A stretch of DNA of 64,000 bases from Candidatus Saccharimonadota bacterium (GTDB lineage: Bacteria; Patescibacteriota; Saccharimonadia; Saccharimonadales; Saccharimonadaceae), in NCBI GenBank assembly GCA_017545485.1, contig JAFWMY010000011.1, forward strand, positions 97,675 through 161,674. The letters run 5' to 3'. Shown here piece after piece: positions 52,919 through 61,324 of the stretch (position 1 is the stretch's first letter; every line of letters starts with the position of its first letter). Position numbers and translations under genes: made by a program. The notes beneath the pieces were generated by a model, which was not told the origin of the DNA, ran no database searches, and saw only the letters and a list, made by a program, of their open reading frames with translations.

Positions 52919-53989
52919 CTATTTCTTGGCAACTGAAAGAGAGATTTTACGGCCTTCTTTGTCAATGTCTAGGACCTTAAATGATTTACGCTCATTAAGA
53001 GTGAAAATCTTCTCTGGGTCAACGTCAGAACCTTCGCCAAGTTCGGAAACATGAACTAATGCTTCCACTGCTGGAGAAATCTGAACAAAGGCGCCAAAAG
53101 GAGTGATTCTGGTGACAGTACCCTCTACTTTGGAACCCTTCTTTAATGACTCTACCTCTGAAATCCATGGATCTTCCACTAGTTGCTTCATAGAAAGAGA
53201 CAAGCGTTCTTTATCAATAGCAATTATTTTGGCTTCAATAGTGTCGCCAACTTTGACATAATCAGACGGGTTACTGACGCGCTCCCAAGAAATCTCGGAA
53301 ATATGCACTAATCCCTCAATACCGTCTACATTAACAAATACACCGAAGTCAACTACTCCAGTAACGACTCCTTTGACAGTATCGCCAACTTTGAGTTCAG
53401 CAAAGCGAGCTGCAAGGCCGTCTTTGATGGCTTCTTTCTCTGAGAAAATTAACTTATTCTCTTTTTTGCTGGCATCCAAGATACGAGCCTTAATGGTTTT
53501 GCCGACAAGCGAATTAAGACGTTGTAAAATTTCTTCTTTGTCTGAAGAGCCAACTCTTGGATAGTGCTCTGCGGATAGTTGAGAAACTGGTAAGAATCCA
53601 CGAATGCCTTCGTACTCTACAAGTAAACCGCCACGATTGGCATCAAATGGAGTGATATCAACCGTTTCGTTGTTGTCAAGTTTGGACAAAATTTCATCCC
53701 AACCCTTGTCTTTGACTGCTTTACGAAGCGACAATAGGACATAGCCGTCGTCCATTTCTGCTTCAATTACGGAAGCAGTGACTTCGTCACCTTCGTTTAA
53801 GTTTTTGGAGAATGATACTTCGCGACGAGGTACCAAACCAACACCTTGTGCACCGAGATCAACTAAGATTTCGTGCTTTTTAACAGATAATACTGTACCA
53901 TTGACGGTATCACCTGCGACTGCTTTTTTGAATGAATCTCCGTTTTTTTCTAGGAGTTCATCCATAGTTAATTTTGTGGCTTTTGCCAT
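52919..53989 (-). CDS. rpsA: Ribosomal protein S1-like (four S1 domains)
   Basis: A 356-aa RNA-binding protein with four S1/OB domains, as in short S1 proteins of Gram-positives. Domain starts are visible as GDTVNGTVLSVKKHEILVDL, then a second at about 100, VGDTVKGVVTGVVDFGVFVN at about 185 and KGSKVEGTVTRITPFGAFVQ at about 270. S1 binds the 5' part of mRNAs on the 30S subunit; it is dispensable for leaderless mRNAs, which are common here. The leader, from TGTTATAAT at about 54052, carries a palindrome GTCCCCTTAAGGGGAAC at 54013-54029 that may act as an autogenous control site (inference). Confidence 0.88.
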   Translation of the reverse strand: MAKATKLTMDELLEKNGDSFKKAVAGDTVNGTVLSVKKHEILVDLGAQGVGLVPRREVSFSKNLNEGDEVTASVIEAEMDDGYVLLSLRKAVKDKGWDEILSKLDNNETVDITPFDANRGGLLVEYEGIRGFLPVSQLSAEHYPRVGSSDKEEILQRLNSLVGKTIKARILDASKKENKLIFSEKEAIKDGLAARFAELKVGDTVKGVVTGVVDFGVFVNVDGIEGLVHISEISWERVSNPSDYVKVGDTIEAKIIAIDKERLSLSMKQLVEDPWISEVESLKKGSKVEGTVTRITPFGAFVQISPAVEALVHVSELGEGSDVDPEKIFTLNERKSFKVLDIDKEGRKISLSVAKK

Positions 53990-54076
53990 AGTTAATATTA
54001 TTCCTTCCTTTTGTTCCCCTTAAGGGGACACAAAAACTTGTACTATTATAACAAAAATCCATGATATAATCAAGAT

Positions 54077-54850
54077 ATGTATCTAGCGATCGACATTGGA
54101 GGAACTAAAACGCTGATTGCGTTGTTTTCACGACGTGGTAGAGTGGTGAAAAGATTGAAATTTAAGACCGCCCAAGGTTCAGCGAGTTTTATTCGTGACC
54201 TTTTGGAAGCGTTACAAGCATTCAGAAAATACAAAATAAAATCCATCGTAGTAGCAATACCAGGTCTTGTACAAAAAAATTATTCATTTAAATTTGGAAA
54301 TCGTAATTGGGACGATATTGACATTTATACCCCTGTAAAAAACTTGTTCGCCTGCCCAATTTATTTTGAAAATGATGCCAACTTGGCGGCATTATATGAA
54401 GGATTCGGTCTCAAAGGCAAGACAGTTTTCTTAACTTTTTCTACGGGAATTGGTGGCGGGATCGTAGAGCAAAACCAAATACTACCTGAATCTAATGATT
54501 TTGAGCCCGGTCATTGGAAATATGTTTATGATGGGAATCTGAATGAATGGGAAGATATTGCGGCGGCAAGTGCTCTAGAAAAACATTATCACGTAGACTA
54601 TGCGACAGATTTAAGAAAAAAGGCGCATTTAGAAGAGGTCGCGAAGCGCATTCATCTTGGACTAACTGATATAGTGAAGAAGTACCGTCCTGATACAATT
54701 GTGCTTGGCGGCCCAATGGGCAAGATTTTTAAGGCATACATAAAGTATATGCCCAGAGATTTAGGCGTGAGATTACGACGGCCTAAGCGTCCTAATGAAT
54801 CGGTGATATATGGATGTTATTTACTCGCAAGACAGAAAGAAAGGCAGTAA
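54077..54850 (+). CDS. ROK-family sugar kinase/regulator
   Basis: A 257-aa actin-fold ATPase. Phosphate-1 motif AIDIGGTKTLIALF (residues 4-17), sugar-binding ENDANLAALYEG (about 95) and phosphate-2 FLTFSTGIGGGIVE (about 116) are clear. The ROK zinc motif (CxCGxxGC) is absent; EPGHWKYV keeps only the His. So it may be a polyphosphate- or ATP-glucokinase of the shorter type. TGATATAAT (54062-54070) ends six bases before the ATG: leaderless. The HExxH gene starts inside its last 41 bases in another frame. Confidence 0.82.
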   Translation: MYLAIDIGGTKTLIALFSRRGRVVKRLKFKTAQGSASFIRDLLEALQAFRKYKIKSIVVAIPGLVQKNYSFKFGNRNWDDIDIYTPVKNLFACPIYFENDANLAALYEGFGLKGKTVFLTFSTGIGGGIVEQNQILPESNDFEPGHWKYVYDGNLNEWEDIAAASALEKHYHVDYATDLRKKAHLEEVAKRIHLGLTDIVKKYRPDTIVLGGPMGKIFKAYIKYMPRDLGVRLRRPKRPNESVIYGCYLLARQKERQ

Positions 54851-55271
54851 TCTCCCCTTGGACAATGCATTTTTGGATCGGATAAAAAGAGATTATCCGA
54901 ATTTTAGATTTGTGGAAGGGCGCAAATTTGCGTTCAGGCCACCTAGGACGATTGTAATGGGGCCAGATGAGACAAACTGGAGAATGCTGCTTTTACATGA
55001 GGTGGGGCATGCAATTTGTGGGCATAAAACGTTTAATATGGACGTAAAAAGAATAAAGATGGAAGTGGAAGCTTGGGAAAAGGCACGCGAAATAGCTAAA
55101 GATTACGAAGTATCGTTAAATGAGGACTTTATTGAGGAGGAATTAGACACTTACAGAGATTGGTTACATCAAAAATCGCGTTGCCCGATTTGCGGACTAA
55201 CGCGATTTCAGACACCCGATTCCCAGTACCATTGCCCATCTTGCGAAACATTCAAAAATAACAAAAAATAG
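54810..55271 (+). CDS. HExxH zinc-metallopeptidase-like protein with zinc ribbon
   Basis: A 153-aa protein. LLLHEVGHAICGH (about residues 67-79) is an HExxHxxxxH-type zincin site, as in IrrE/ImmA peptidases, and EVEAWEKAREIAK nearby may give the third ligand. The C-terminal 35 residues form a zinc ribbon: CPICGLTRF ... CPSCETF. There is no helix-turn-helix partner next to it. ATG at 54810 lies inside the ROK gene, so they are co-expressed. It might process a specific protein substrate; target unknown. Ends in the left arm of the GC-rich foldback, which may serve as its terminator. Confidence 0.68.
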   Translation: MDVIYSQDRKKGSNLPLDNAFLDRIKRDYPNFRFVEGRKFAFRPPRTIVMGPDETNWRMLLLHEVGHAICGHKTFNMDVKRIKMEVEAWEKAREIAKDYEVSLNEDFIEEELDTYRDWLHQKSRCPICGLTRFQTPDSQYHCPSCETFKNNKK

Positions 55272-55388
55272 CATCATTTCGGGGACGGGTCGCTCGCGCC
55301 CGTCGTTACGGGGCGAGCGCCCTTCATCCAGGGCTACGCCCCGCCTTCGGCGAGCGGTCGTAACCTCCGGACACCCCTCAATGATGCT
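55270..55388. other. GC-rich multi-helix foldback element
   Basis: Outer arms AGCATCATTtcGGGG (55270-55284) and CCCCtcAATGATGCT (55374-55388) pair over 13 positions with a two-base mismatch. Inside: GACGGG/CCCGTC hairpin (55284-55304); GTTACG (55305) with CGTAAC (55359); within that GGGGCG/CGCCCC enclosing GCCC/GGGC, and a CGCC-TTCG-GCG hairpin. The block is far richer in GC than its surroundings. It lies between two convergent genes and could end both, but it is much larger than a terminator. It may be a structured RNA or a small mobile palindromic element. Confidence 0.6.
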
Positions 55389-55401
55389 ATTCTTTTGTTA
55401 C

Positions 55402-55602
55402 TTAGGCAGCTTTTTTAGCTGGGCCACGACGGGAAATACGACCGCCTTTAGCACCAGCGATACGAGCTAACGCAGGGTTAGCAGCGAAGCCACCGGTGTG
55501 ACCATTTTGGCCACCTTTTTTACCAATACGAGCGTAAAATTCTTTACCGTATTTGGCTTTGTTAGTAGCAGCAGCTTTCATGCCACCAGCTTTAGTTCCA
55601 GA
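55402..55602 (-). CDS. KGG-motif stress protein
   Basis: A 66-aa basic, glycine-rich protein. The repeated KGG units (IGKKGGQNGHTGGF and AGAKGGRISRRG) match the stress-induced KGG/Con-10/GsiB type, which are disordered, hydrophilic proteins linked to desiccation or general stress. Start at 55602 (MSGTKAGG) has AGGAG eight bases upstream; the longer in-frame start at 55653 lacks one. TGATATAAT about 80 bases upstream gives a leader. Transcription would end in the GC-rich foldback. Confidence 0.75.
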   Translation of the reverse strand, partial: SGTKAGGMKAAATNKAKYGKEFYARIGKKGGQNGHTGGFAANPALARIAGAKGGRISRRGPAKKAA

Positions 55603-55792
55603 CATCCTAGAACTCCTATCTGCCCACCAAATTCTTATATTAATAAACACCACCCTAAAAGAGTGTATGCTTAAATTATATCATAGTGCTTATTATTTGT
55701 CAATACGCTAATTCTAAAAAATGTGTTGTAATAATTGTGGAAAACCCGAACACAAAAAATGAATTTTTTGAACAATTTGTGGAAAAAAAGTG

Positions 55793-55821
55793 TTGACATT
55801 ATGCATATTGTGATATACAAT
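55793..55821 (+). promoter_or_regulatory. TTGACA-17-TACAAT promoter of the small RNA
   Basis: TTGACA (55793-55798), 17 bases, TACAAT (55816-55821). Predicted start near 55828. Two TTGTGGAAAA words lie upstream at 55735 and 55777. Confidence 0.8.
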
Positions 55822-55827
55822 AGAGGT

Positions 55828-55915
55828 GTTTTAAGTAGATTAAACTGCGAGGCTACTTAAAATCCATGTATGACCTTGGAATCGCCTACTAACACCGGGC
55901 GATTCCGCTTTTTTT
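55828..55915 (+). ncRNA. Candidate small RNA, about 90 nt
   Basis: Begins with a perfect 10-bp hairpin TTTTAAGTAG (55829-55838)/CTACTTAAAA (55853-55862) with a 14-base loop ATTAAACTGCGAGG, then a short single strand, then terminator stem GGAATCGCC (55878-55886)/GGCGATTCC (55898-55906) and seven T. AACACC in the terminator loop could pair with GGTGTT at the very 5' end (55825-55830) if transcription starts a few bases early. No ORF. The ABC operon that follows has its own promoter, so this is probably a free RNA; an attenuator for the ABC genes is the alternative. Confidence 0.72.
55878..55915 (+). terminator. Terminator of the small RNA
   Basis: Nine-pair stem GGAATCGCC/GGCGATTCC with an 11-base loop and TTTTTTT. 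Confidence 0.93.
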
Positions 55916-55944
55916 AGGCTTCTTTTATGTGGTATAATTGAGAT

Positions 55945-56652
55945 ATGATAAAGATCAAGCATGTAACCAAGTTATACGGGGATAAAAAGGCACTGGATGA
56001 TGTGTCTTTTGAAGTAAAAGAAGGTGAAATATTCGCTTTTATCGGGCATAATGGTGCTGGCAAGACAACTTTGATTAAGTCTATCTGTGGGATTCTGGAT
56101 TTTGAGGAGGGAGAGATTTTGATCAATGGGAAGTCAATTAAGGCCGAACCAATTGAATGTAAGAAGATTATGGCTTATATCCCTGATGATCCGGAATTAT
56201 ACGAAGACATGAGGGCAATTAAGTTTATTAATTTTGTCTGTGATATGTATGATGTGCCAGTTGAGGTAAGAGAGCGGAATATTGAGCGCTACGCCAAGAT
56301 GTTTGGGATGGAAAAAGAACTAAATAACCCAATTAAATCATTCTCACATGGGATGAAACAAAAGGTAGCATTGATGGCGGCGCTGGCGCACGAACCGAAA
56401 GTCCTGATTATGGATGAGCCGTTTGTAGGGTTAGACCCGAAAGCGATTTATGATATGAAAGAGGTAATGAGGGGTATTGTGAAGGATGGCGGAACCATCT
56501 TCTTCTCTACTCACATTTTGGACATGGCAGAGAAGCTTTGCGATAGGGTGGCGATTGTGAAAAAGGGTCAGATTATTAAAGTTGGCGATATGAAGAAGGT
56601 AAGGGGCGACAAATCGCTTGAAAAAGTATTCTTAGAATTAGAGGCGGAATGA
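55945..56652 (+). CDS. ABC transporter ATP-binding protein
   Basis: A 235-aa nucleotide-binding subunit. Walker A GHNGAGKTTLI (about 33-43), signature SFSHGMKQKVALMAAL (about 130) and Walker B VLIMDEPFVGLDP (about 154). It resembles the ATPases of ABC-2-type exporters. TGGTATAAT (55930-55938) ends six bases before the ATG: leaderless. The permease gene overlaps its last four bases. Substrate not known; exporters of this shape move peptides, antibiotics or glycolipids. Confidence 0.9.
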   Translation: MIKIKHVTKLYGDKKALDDVSFEVKEGEIFAFIGHNGAGKTTLIKSICGILDFEEGEILINGKSIKAEPIECKKIMAYIPDDPELYEDMRAIKFINFVCDMYDVPVEVRERNIERYAKMFGMEKELNNPIKSFSHGMKQKVALMAALAHEPKVLIMDEPFVGLDPKAIYDMKEVMRGIVKDGGTIFFSTHILDMAEKLCDRVAIVKKGQIIKVGDMKKVRGDKSLEKVFLELEAE

Positions 56653-58262
56653 GTAAGCTCGTTTCCCTTTTAAAAGCAACTATGTCAGGGGGGCTAGATA
56701 TTTTTAGATATCGTGGCAAAACTGAGAAATCTAGGCGCATGATGCCGTTTTTGTTGGCTACACTGATTGGAGTAATGATGTTATTTAGCTCTAGTGTTCT
56801 TGTGACGGTATTAAAAGAAGATGGGGCCGAAACCACAATTCTAGCACTTTATACCATAGTAACGAGCATTATAATCGTGACGGAAGGGGTTTATAAATCT
56901 GGAGATTTGCTGTTTAAGCCTAGGGACAACGATATGTTGCTCGCTATGCCGATTAAGAAATCTACAATCGTAGCGATGAGGATTATCAAACTTTATGTAT
57001 TTGAATTACTCTATTGTTTGATTTTTTTGCTACCGGCGATGATTGCTTATGCGTTAAATTGCACAGTGGATCCATCTTATTATCTGGTGGCATTTACAGT
57101 GCTTTTATTGGTGCCGGTGATACCGATTGCAGTTTCGTGCGTGATAGGACTGATATCTTCGGCAATATCGGCGAGATTTAAGAAACGAACACTGCTACAG
57201 GTGATTGTTTCGTTCTTTTTCCTGTTTGTGTTCGCGGTGATAATACTGGCGGTGAACACGATGCCTGATAGTGGCGGAAAAGCGATGATGGCGGTGAGCA
57301 ATAAATTGGCTGAGTATTATTATCCGGCGACGGCGTTTATGAGATTAGCAACTAATTTTGATATATGGGAGTTTTTACTGTTTATTGGGGTGAATTTGGT
57401 GGTAGCAGTGGTGGCGGTGTTATTTATCAGCAGGTTTTATTACCGGATTATTACGCGCCTTAGCACGATTAGGCAGAATAATAGCGCTAATGTAAATTTC
57501 GCTTTTACAAAGCACAGCCAAACCTCAGCGATGGTGAGGAAGGAATTCAGCCGATATTTCAACACGCCGGTACTACTAATGAATACGGCGATAGGGTTGA
57601 TGATATTTGCGGTGGCGGTGGGGGCGCTGTGTATTAAGTATGATGATTTTGTGGCTTCGTTGACGTCTTCGGTTGAGAATTTCCCGCTTACGGCTGACGA
57701 GATACATTCTTATCTACCTAGCGTAACTTATGTGATGGTGGCGTTTGCGAGTTTGATGACATTTATCACAACCACGATGATTTCGCTAGAGGGCAAGGCG
57801 TTTAATTTGCTGAAATCTATGCCGATTAGCGGTAAAAAAGTGATTATGACCAAGGTGCTATCAGCGATGCTACTGATTGTGCCAGTGACTTTACTGGGGA
57901 GTCTCGTGATGTGCCTAAGGTTCCAGTTTGGGATTTTGGATATGATTCTGGTATTAATCGGCGTAATTGCACTACCTCTGGTGACGGAACTAATTGGGAT
58001 ATTGATAGATTTGAAATATGCAAGGTTTAACGCCGAGAGCGACATGGTGGTGGTGAAACAGAGTGCTGGAGTGATGGTTTCAACTTTTCTGGGGCTAGGA
58101 ATGGTGCTCTTTACTGTTTCCCTGACCTTTGGAACGGTGTTTTTGGCTGGTCAAACGGCTGGGCTTGCGATAATGGACGCAATATATGTGATAGTGGCGT
58201 TGTTCTTATACTTCGTGGTGGCGATGCGAGGGGATGAAAAATTTATGAAGTTAACCGCATAA
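56649..58262 (+). CDS. ABC-2-type permease
   Basis: A 537-aa membrane protein with about twelve spans (for example AFTVLLLVPVIPIAVSCVIG, LFIGVNLVVAVVAVLFISRF, MLLIVPVTLLGSLVMCL). It overlaps the ATPase gene (ATGA) and surely forms a transporter with it. Duplicated halves of six spans each and a cytoplasmic linker (RLSTIRQNNSANVNFAFTKH) are visible. Codon use is GC-richer with many gtg/gcg, unlike the following exporter gene, so the two transporter systems may have separate histories. Confidence 0.82.
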   Translation: MSKLVSLLKATMSGGLDIFRYRGKTEKSRRMMPFLLATLIGVMMLFSSSVLVTVLKEDGAETTILALYTIVTSIIIVTEGVYKSGDLLFKPRDNDMLLAMPIKKSTIVAMRIIKLYVFELLYCLIFLLPAMIAYALNCTVDPSYYLVAFTVLLLVPVIPIAVSCVIGLISSAISARFKKRTLLQVIVSFFFLFVFAVIILAVNTMPDSGGKAMMAVSNKLAEYYYPATAFMRLATNFDIWEFLLFIGVNLVVAVVAVLFISRFYYRIITRLSTIRQNNSANVNFAFTKHSQTSAMVRKEFSRYFNTPVLLMNTAIGLMIFAVAVGALCIKYDDFVASLTSSVENFPLTADEIHSYLPSVTYVMVAFASLMTFITTTMISLEGKAFNLLKSMPISGKKVIMTKVLSAMLLIVPVTLLGSLVMCLRFQFGILDMILVLIGVIALPLVTELIGILIDLKYARFNAESDMVVVKQSAGVMVSTFLGLGMVLFTVSLTFGTVFLAGQTAGLAIMDAIYVIVALFLYFVVAMRGDEKFMKLTA

Positions 58263-58272
58263 GGAGTATTTT

Positions 58273-60093
58273 ATGAAAGAAAAGAAAAAAAGACTACACC
58301 AAAAGCCAAAACAGGATCGCCCGCATATATCCTTGAAATCTCTTTTCTACACGATAAGTATCTATTTCAAAGCCGCGGGTAAAAAGTCGGTTTTTCTGGT
58401 TCTCTACCGTTTTTATAATTCAATTTTGCCATCAGTTACCGCTATACTAGCTGGTGCTATAGTGACAGCAATCGCCGATGCTATCACCACGCACAATGTA
58501 ATGCCAACTATTTACTTTGTTTCCATACTACTTGTTCTTCAGCTCGTCGATGTCATATTGGGCACCATTGAGCACTATATGTCTGGGAAAATGTACCAAG
58601 ACGTATATATTTATGTCAGCCAGTGTGTTACGTCTAAATATATTCAAATCCCACTTTATAAACGCGAAACACGAGAATTTGCAGACAAATTTAACCGCGT
58701 AAAGGATTTTGCAATGTCAATACCATCTATATCTAGCAGTGCCATTAGTTTTGTATCGTCAGTCATTAGCCTCGTCTCAATCGTTATCGCATCATTGACC
58801 GTGTCTCCGATTATTGCTTTAATCGTAATTATCTCTGCAATCCCATCCTCAATTATTACTTTAAAACTTTCCATGGAGCACCGTCAAAATTGGCGTGAAT
58901 ACACTAAAGATCGTCGTATGGCATGGAACATAGAAAACAAGATTCTGAACTCAAATAACGCCCTCGAAATTGAAATAAATAGTCTTGGTAATTATTTAAT
59001 TAGCCGAATGGTAAAGGCTAGGCGTAAGAGCCAAGAGCAGGATATTATTAATGAACGACGGTATCTATGGCCACGTTTTGGCTCAAATATGATTGAAACA
59101 ATTGCTACTTTTGCAATCTTACTGTATGTCGCTATGGATATCATATTTGGTAAGCTTGCTATTGGTCAGTTCCTTGCTGTCCGTACACTTCTTTCGCAAT
59201 TAAGTTCCAATATCTCTGGGCTGTTTTTTAGTATTTCAAGTATCAGTGAAGACCTTGTGAATGCTACTGATTATATGGAATTTATGAAGACTCCAAATAA
59301 GCCAACCGGTAATTTAAAAATATCAAAAATACCGACAATTGAGTTTAAAAATGTTTCGTTTTCTTACCCAAATGCTACTGTAAAAGCGCTAGATAATGTC
59401 AGTTTTAGGCTAAACCCAGGCGAATCAATGGCTATTGTTGGCGAAAATGGGGCCGGCAAAACAACTATCATAAAGTTATTAATCGGAGCATATGAACCAT
59501 CTGAAGGTGTAATTTTAATAGACGGTAAGCCATTCTCACAGATTGATCGAGAAAGCTATTTATCGCAACTTGGTGCTTTATTCCAAGAGTATTCACGTTA
59601 TGAATTTGCAACATTAGGCGAAAATGTTTGGTTCGGCGATACTCATAAAAAATATAGCAAAGAGGCTCTCGAAATCGCCCTCACACAGGCGGATTTAGCT
59701 ACTCTTGCTTCTACTTACGAAAAAGGGCTTAACCAAATCCTCTCAAAGGATTATGACGACAGCTCAACGACTGACCTGTCTGGAGGCCAATGGCAACGTC
59801 TTGCGATTGCTCGTGTACTATTCCGTTCTCCAAATGTCCTCTTGCTTGATGAGCCAACTTCGGCAATTGATGCAAAATCTGAACACAAAATACTTCGTAA
59901 TATCTTTGAAATACAAAAAGATAGATCAACTATTGTCATCTCGCATCGTTTTTCAACCGTGCGTAAAGCCAACCAAATTATTGTTCTTGATCATGGAAGA
60001 ATAATTGAGTCTGGCTCTCATGATGAGCTCGTTGCGAAAAAGAATGGAACCTATAAAACTTTATTCGAGACTCAGGCGAAAGAATATAGATAA
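58273..60093 (+). CDS. ABC exporter (membrane and ATPase domains fused)
   Basis: A 606-aa half-transporter of the type that exports peptides or lipids as a dimer. Six spans lie in residues about 30-320; the ATPase domain follows with Walker A VGENGAGKTTIIKLLIGA (about 395), signature TDLSGGQWQRLAIARVL (about 497) and Walker B NVLLLDEPTSAIDAKS. No N-terminal C39 peptidase is present. It begins 10 bases after the permease with AAGGAG before the ATG. A terminator follows. Its codons favour ata and ctc more than neighbours, a hint of transfer. It directly precedes the two WD-motif genes. Confidence 0.9.
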   Translation: MKEKKKRLHQKPKQDRPHISLKSLFYTISIYFKAAGKKSVFLVLYRFYNSILPSVTAILAGAIVTAIADAITTHNVMPTIYFVSILLVLQLVDVILGTIEHYMSGKMYQDVYIYVSQCVTSKYIQIPLYKRETREFADKFNRVKDFAMSIPSISSSAISFVSSVISLVSIVIASLTVSPIIALIVIISAIPSSIITLKLSMEHRQNWREYTKDRRMAWNIENKILNSNNALEIEINSLGNYLISRMVKARRKSQEQDIINERRYLWPRFGSNMIETIATFAILLYVAMDIIFGKLAIGQFLAVRTLLSQLSSNISGLFFSISSISEDLVNATDYMEFMKTPNKPTGNLKISKIPTIEFKNVSFSYPNATVKALDNVSFRLNPGESMAIVGENGAGKTTIIKLLIGAYEPSEGVILIDGKPFSQIDRESYLSQLGALFQEYSRYEFATLGENVWFGDTHKKYSKEALEIALTQADLATLASTYEKGLNQILSKDYDDSSTTDLSGGQWQRLAIARVLFRSPNVLLLDEPTSAIDAKSEHKILRNIFEIQKDRSTIVISHRFSTVRKANQIIVLDHGRIIESGSHDELVAKKNGTYKTLFETQAKEYR

Positions 60094-60171
60094 TAGAATA
60101 ATCGCGTTAATCGTGCGCTATTAGTGCGCTTTCACTGCTTGTAAGGATTTTTCGCAAAAGACATTACCTTA

Positions 60172-60199
60172 AAAAATCTCAAATAAATTTGAGATTTTT
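60172..60199 (+). terminator. Terminator after the ABC exporter
   Basis: AAATCTCAAAT and ATTTGAGATTT pair perfectly and end in five T. Confidence 0.88.
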
Positions 60200-60213
60200 A
60201 CTCGGTTCCTACC

Positions 60214-60255
60214 TTGGTGGGACTCAATTAGTCAGGTTTTAACAGTGTACAAAGA
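60214..60255 (+). repeat. Upstream cassette repeat, copy 1
   Basis: A 42-base block before the 60.3-kb gene that matches 61240-61281 at about 30 of 42 positions with no gaps. Fully shared words in order: TTGGTGG, AATTA, AGGT, TTAACA, TACAAA. This copy also holds a small hairpin GACT-CAATT-AGTC. Confidence 0.7.
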
Positions 60256-60286
60256 AGATTTATATCAAAAATGGTATAATTAAAGT

Positions 60287-61174
60287 ATGGGCAATGGTGA
60301 AATAGTCGAAAAAATAACACAAAAAGACGATGACTCATGGGATTCGGTCGCCGATGTACCATTTAAAACTTGGGCTGACGAGGCTGAGAATAAAAAAATA
60401 AAACGTAAAGAGGCGCTAGATAGTTATAACGCGGCCTCAGAAGCTTTTCGAATGGATTTTAATGAACGTGCAACTGGACCGGAACAATTTGCTGAATGGA
60501 TTGCCTCTGAAGAGGATGGCATATCTGAAGAAGAAATAGAATTTGAGGGGAAAAAGATTAAAGTTTACCATCTCACTGGACATGAGTTTTTGGCTTTAGT
60601 CCACTGCATAGACTATCGAGGGAGTAAAGCAGATAAGATTATCTACCCAGAAGTATATAAGAAGAGTAAAGCAATTAGAGATGATCCTAGCGAGTGGGAG
60701 ACTATTGCCTCTGAGAATAACCCACGGAACGTTAGCAATGGGCTCGCAAAAACTAGCTCGGCAAATAATATCTCAAGTTCACTCGTATCTAACAAAGTCC
60801 CTGATGGGCACTGGGGTGACAGTGAAAAAGCCATCTATTATGGTTTCTCGAATCTAGGTCATCGTGGGATTATAAAAGCTGGGCGTGGAGATATGGGTGT
60901 ACATCAGGGTTGGACTAGTATCATTGAAGATGAGACAGACGTAAGAACGATACAGACTATAGATGAAATAGAAGCGTCTGACGGGGCTAATGAAGTAGCT
61001 TTCAATCGTTACGAAGAGGACAACGGGCATTCATTGCCTCCAAGTTTCATATATTGTCCTAATTTTATCGAAACCGTCGATGATTTAACTGATGCGCAAA
61101 AACGTCATGCGGTATATTTTAATATACCAATTGTCATCCTTCACAGAAATGCTTATGATGAGTCTCGAAAATAA
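60287..61174 (+). CDS. WD-motif accessory protein, possible effector
   Basis: A 295-aa acidic soluble protein with no signal peptide. W18 starts WDSVADVPFKTW, the motif shared with the proteins at 51.2 and 61.3 kb. Middle parts include KVYHLTGHEFLALVHCIDY and SLVSNKVPDGHWGDSEKAIY. The C-terminal block EVAFNRYEEDNG ... PSFIYCPN ... YFNIPIVILHRNAY resembles, from memory, a domain seen in hypothetical effector-like proteins with an ADP-ribosyltransferase-like layout; I cannot confirm it. TGGTATAAT (60272-60280) ends six bases before the ATG: leaderless. It lies in matching flanks with the next gene and follows an ABC exporter. Confidence 0.6.
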   Translation: MGNGEIVEKITQKDDDSWDSVADVPFKTWADEAENKKIKRKEALDSYNAASEAFRMDFNERATGPEQFAEWIASEEDGISEEEIEFEGKKIKVYHLTGHEFLALVHCIDYRGSKADKIIYPEVYKKSKAIRDDPSEWETIASENNPRNVSNGLAKTSSANNISSSLVSNKVPDGHWGDSEKAIYYGFSNLGHRGIIKAGRGDMGVHQGWTSIIEDETDVRTIQTIDEIEASDGANEVAFNRYEEDNGHSLPPSFIYCPNFIETVDDLTDAQKRHAVYFNIPIVILHRNAYDESRK

Positions 61175-61181
61175 TTCATTA

Positions 61182-61206
61182 AGGGATTTAACAGATATTT
61201 ATAGAT
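61182..61206 (+). repeat. Downstream cassette repeat, copy 1
   Basis: Starts seven bases after the stop of the 60.3-kb gene. Shares AGGG, TTAACAGA, TATTT and ATAGA in the same order with 62088-62114, which starts at the stop of the next gene. Confidence 0.6.
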
Positions 61207-61239
61207 TGCGTAATAGATAATAATACTTTTATAAACCGT

Positions 61240-61281
61240 TTGGTGGAGGCGAATTACCCAGGTATTAACAACCTACAAAAA
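61240..61281 (+). repeat. Upstream cassette repeat, copy 2
   Basis: Ungapped counterpart of 60214-60255, placed before the 61.3-kb gene. The distance to the -10 box differs (31 bases here, 19 in copy 1), so it is not a fixed -35-type promoter part. Confidence 0.7.
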
Positions 61282-61324
61282 TGCATACGAGGAATGATAG
61301 AATAACTCATGATATAATAGTTTT

